NCBI GenBank assembly: GCA_001782805.1 | Contig: MFPT01000004.1 | Location: forward strand, 1 to 39,089 | Source of the DNA: Candidatus Magasanikbacteria bacterium RIFCSPHIGHO2_01_FULL_41_23 | GTDB lineage: Bacteria > Patescibacteriota > Patescibacteriia > Magasanikbacterales > UBA922 | Length of the DNA stretch: 39,089 nt | Reading direction: 5' to 3' | Part shown: piece after piece, positions 38,330-39,089 of the stretch | Layout of the letters: each line of letters opens with the position of its first letter | Numbering within the stretch: position 1 is the stretch's first letter | Position numbers and translations under genes: made by a program | The notes under the pieces: model-generated | What the model saw: only the letters and a program-made list of their open reading frames with translations | Database searches by the model: none | Told to the model about the DNA's origin: nothing

Positions 38330-38971
38330 TTAAGGAGACACGACACTGCCGGGATTAAGAAAAAGTTTCTCTGCCATTTTTTGTAACGTGACGTCATCAA
38401 TCTTTCCCAATGTGGCCGCGTCAATTTTCCCCGTACTCAATAATACCGTGCGCAATTGCGCGGGATTGGAAATTAATTCTTCCAGTTCAACCTTGGACTG
38501 ACTCGTGTCTTGCACAGAAAGTTTTTCCGTTATGCCCAGAACATTACTTGGGGTCAACGATTCATTAATAAGTGGCGAAGCAATTGTTGATGACGGAGTG
38601 ATGGGCATGGCATCGGCTAAAGAACAAACGTCTCCTTCGGCACAGAGCGGATCAGTGCCTTTTTCAATTTCCATTTTGTCATTGATCTCATCGGAATCAG
38701 TATCCGGCAAATACGGACTGGTTTCATATTGATTCAATTCATCGTAATCGCTTAGACCATCATGATCCGTATCAATATTTTTTAAGCGAGTTTCTTCGTT
38801 GGTACTAACTCCGACCAATGAATTTTTGGTCGCTTTGATCACAAACGGTCCATAAATGGTATTGCGCAATTGTAGACCACCCAAACCTATGGTTAGTATA
38901 GCAAAAATGAGCATGAAGATAAATCCTACTTTTTGCTCACGCGTGAACGACGATGCGGGCGAATGTTCCAT
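38330..38971 (-). CDS. Membrane-anchored protein with thrombospondin type-3-like Ca-binding repeats
   Basis: N-terminal TM VGFIFMLIFAILTIGLGGL; DTDHDGLSDYDELNQYETSPYLPDTDSDEINDKMEIEKGTDP. Confidence 0.8.
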   Translation of the reverse strand: MEHSPASSFTREQKVGFIFMLIFAILTIGLGGLQLRNTIYGPFVIKATKNSLVGVSTNEETRLKNIDTDHDGLSDYDELNQYETSPYLPDTDSDEINDKMEIEKGTDPLCAEGDVCSLADAMPITPSSTIASPLINESLTPSNVLGITEKLSVQDTSQSKVELEELISNPAQLRTVLLSTGKIDAATLGKIDDVTLQKMAEKLFLNPGSVVSP

Positions 38972-39067
38972 GGTATTGTTAATTATACGTTTAAAGAATT
39001 CAAAATAAAAATTCCTCTTTGCTAACTCGTAAGCAAACTTCGTGAGACCGTTTTTCTCGACCCTCGA

Positions 39068-39086
39068 CCCTTCGACAAGCTCAGGG
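39068..39086. repeat. Copy of the dispersed palindromic repeat
   Basis: CCCTTCGACAAGCTCAGGG. Confidence 0.8.
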
Positions 39087-39089
39087 TAA

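Overview
AT-rich bacterial window whose gene content and style look like a Patescibacteria/CPR (Parcubacteria-like) genome; this taxonomic guess was not searched. Core genes: hisS, lepB, khpA, rpsP, smc, an NrnA-like DHH phosphoesterase, a RelA/SpoT homolog, parB/parA, a D,D-carboxypeptidase, scpB/scpA, aspS and three tRNAs (Ile-GAT, Val-GAC, Leu-CAA). Accessory content: HicB/HicA-like and MntA/HepT-like toxin-antitoxin pairs, and a co-directional proline block (TauD-like ORF, proA, proB, proC, proS, DAO-family FAD oxidoreductase). There are also several GC-rich cassettes with strong Shine-Dalgarno sites and flanking hairpins, and a 2955-aa cysteine-rich secreted protein beside a TSP3-repeat protein. 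The most interesting signals are: (i) a family of short palindromic repeats (core TTCGACAAGCTCAGG / CCTGAGCxxAGTCGAA) that has entered coding sequence in frame, a gene relic and a 5' leader; (ii) a decayed partial copy of the giant gene that carries two palindromes absent from the intact copy; (iii) a hairpin/terminator leader in front of proABC; (iv) the GC-rich cassettes. No CRISPR array, rRNA, transposase or integrase was seen.
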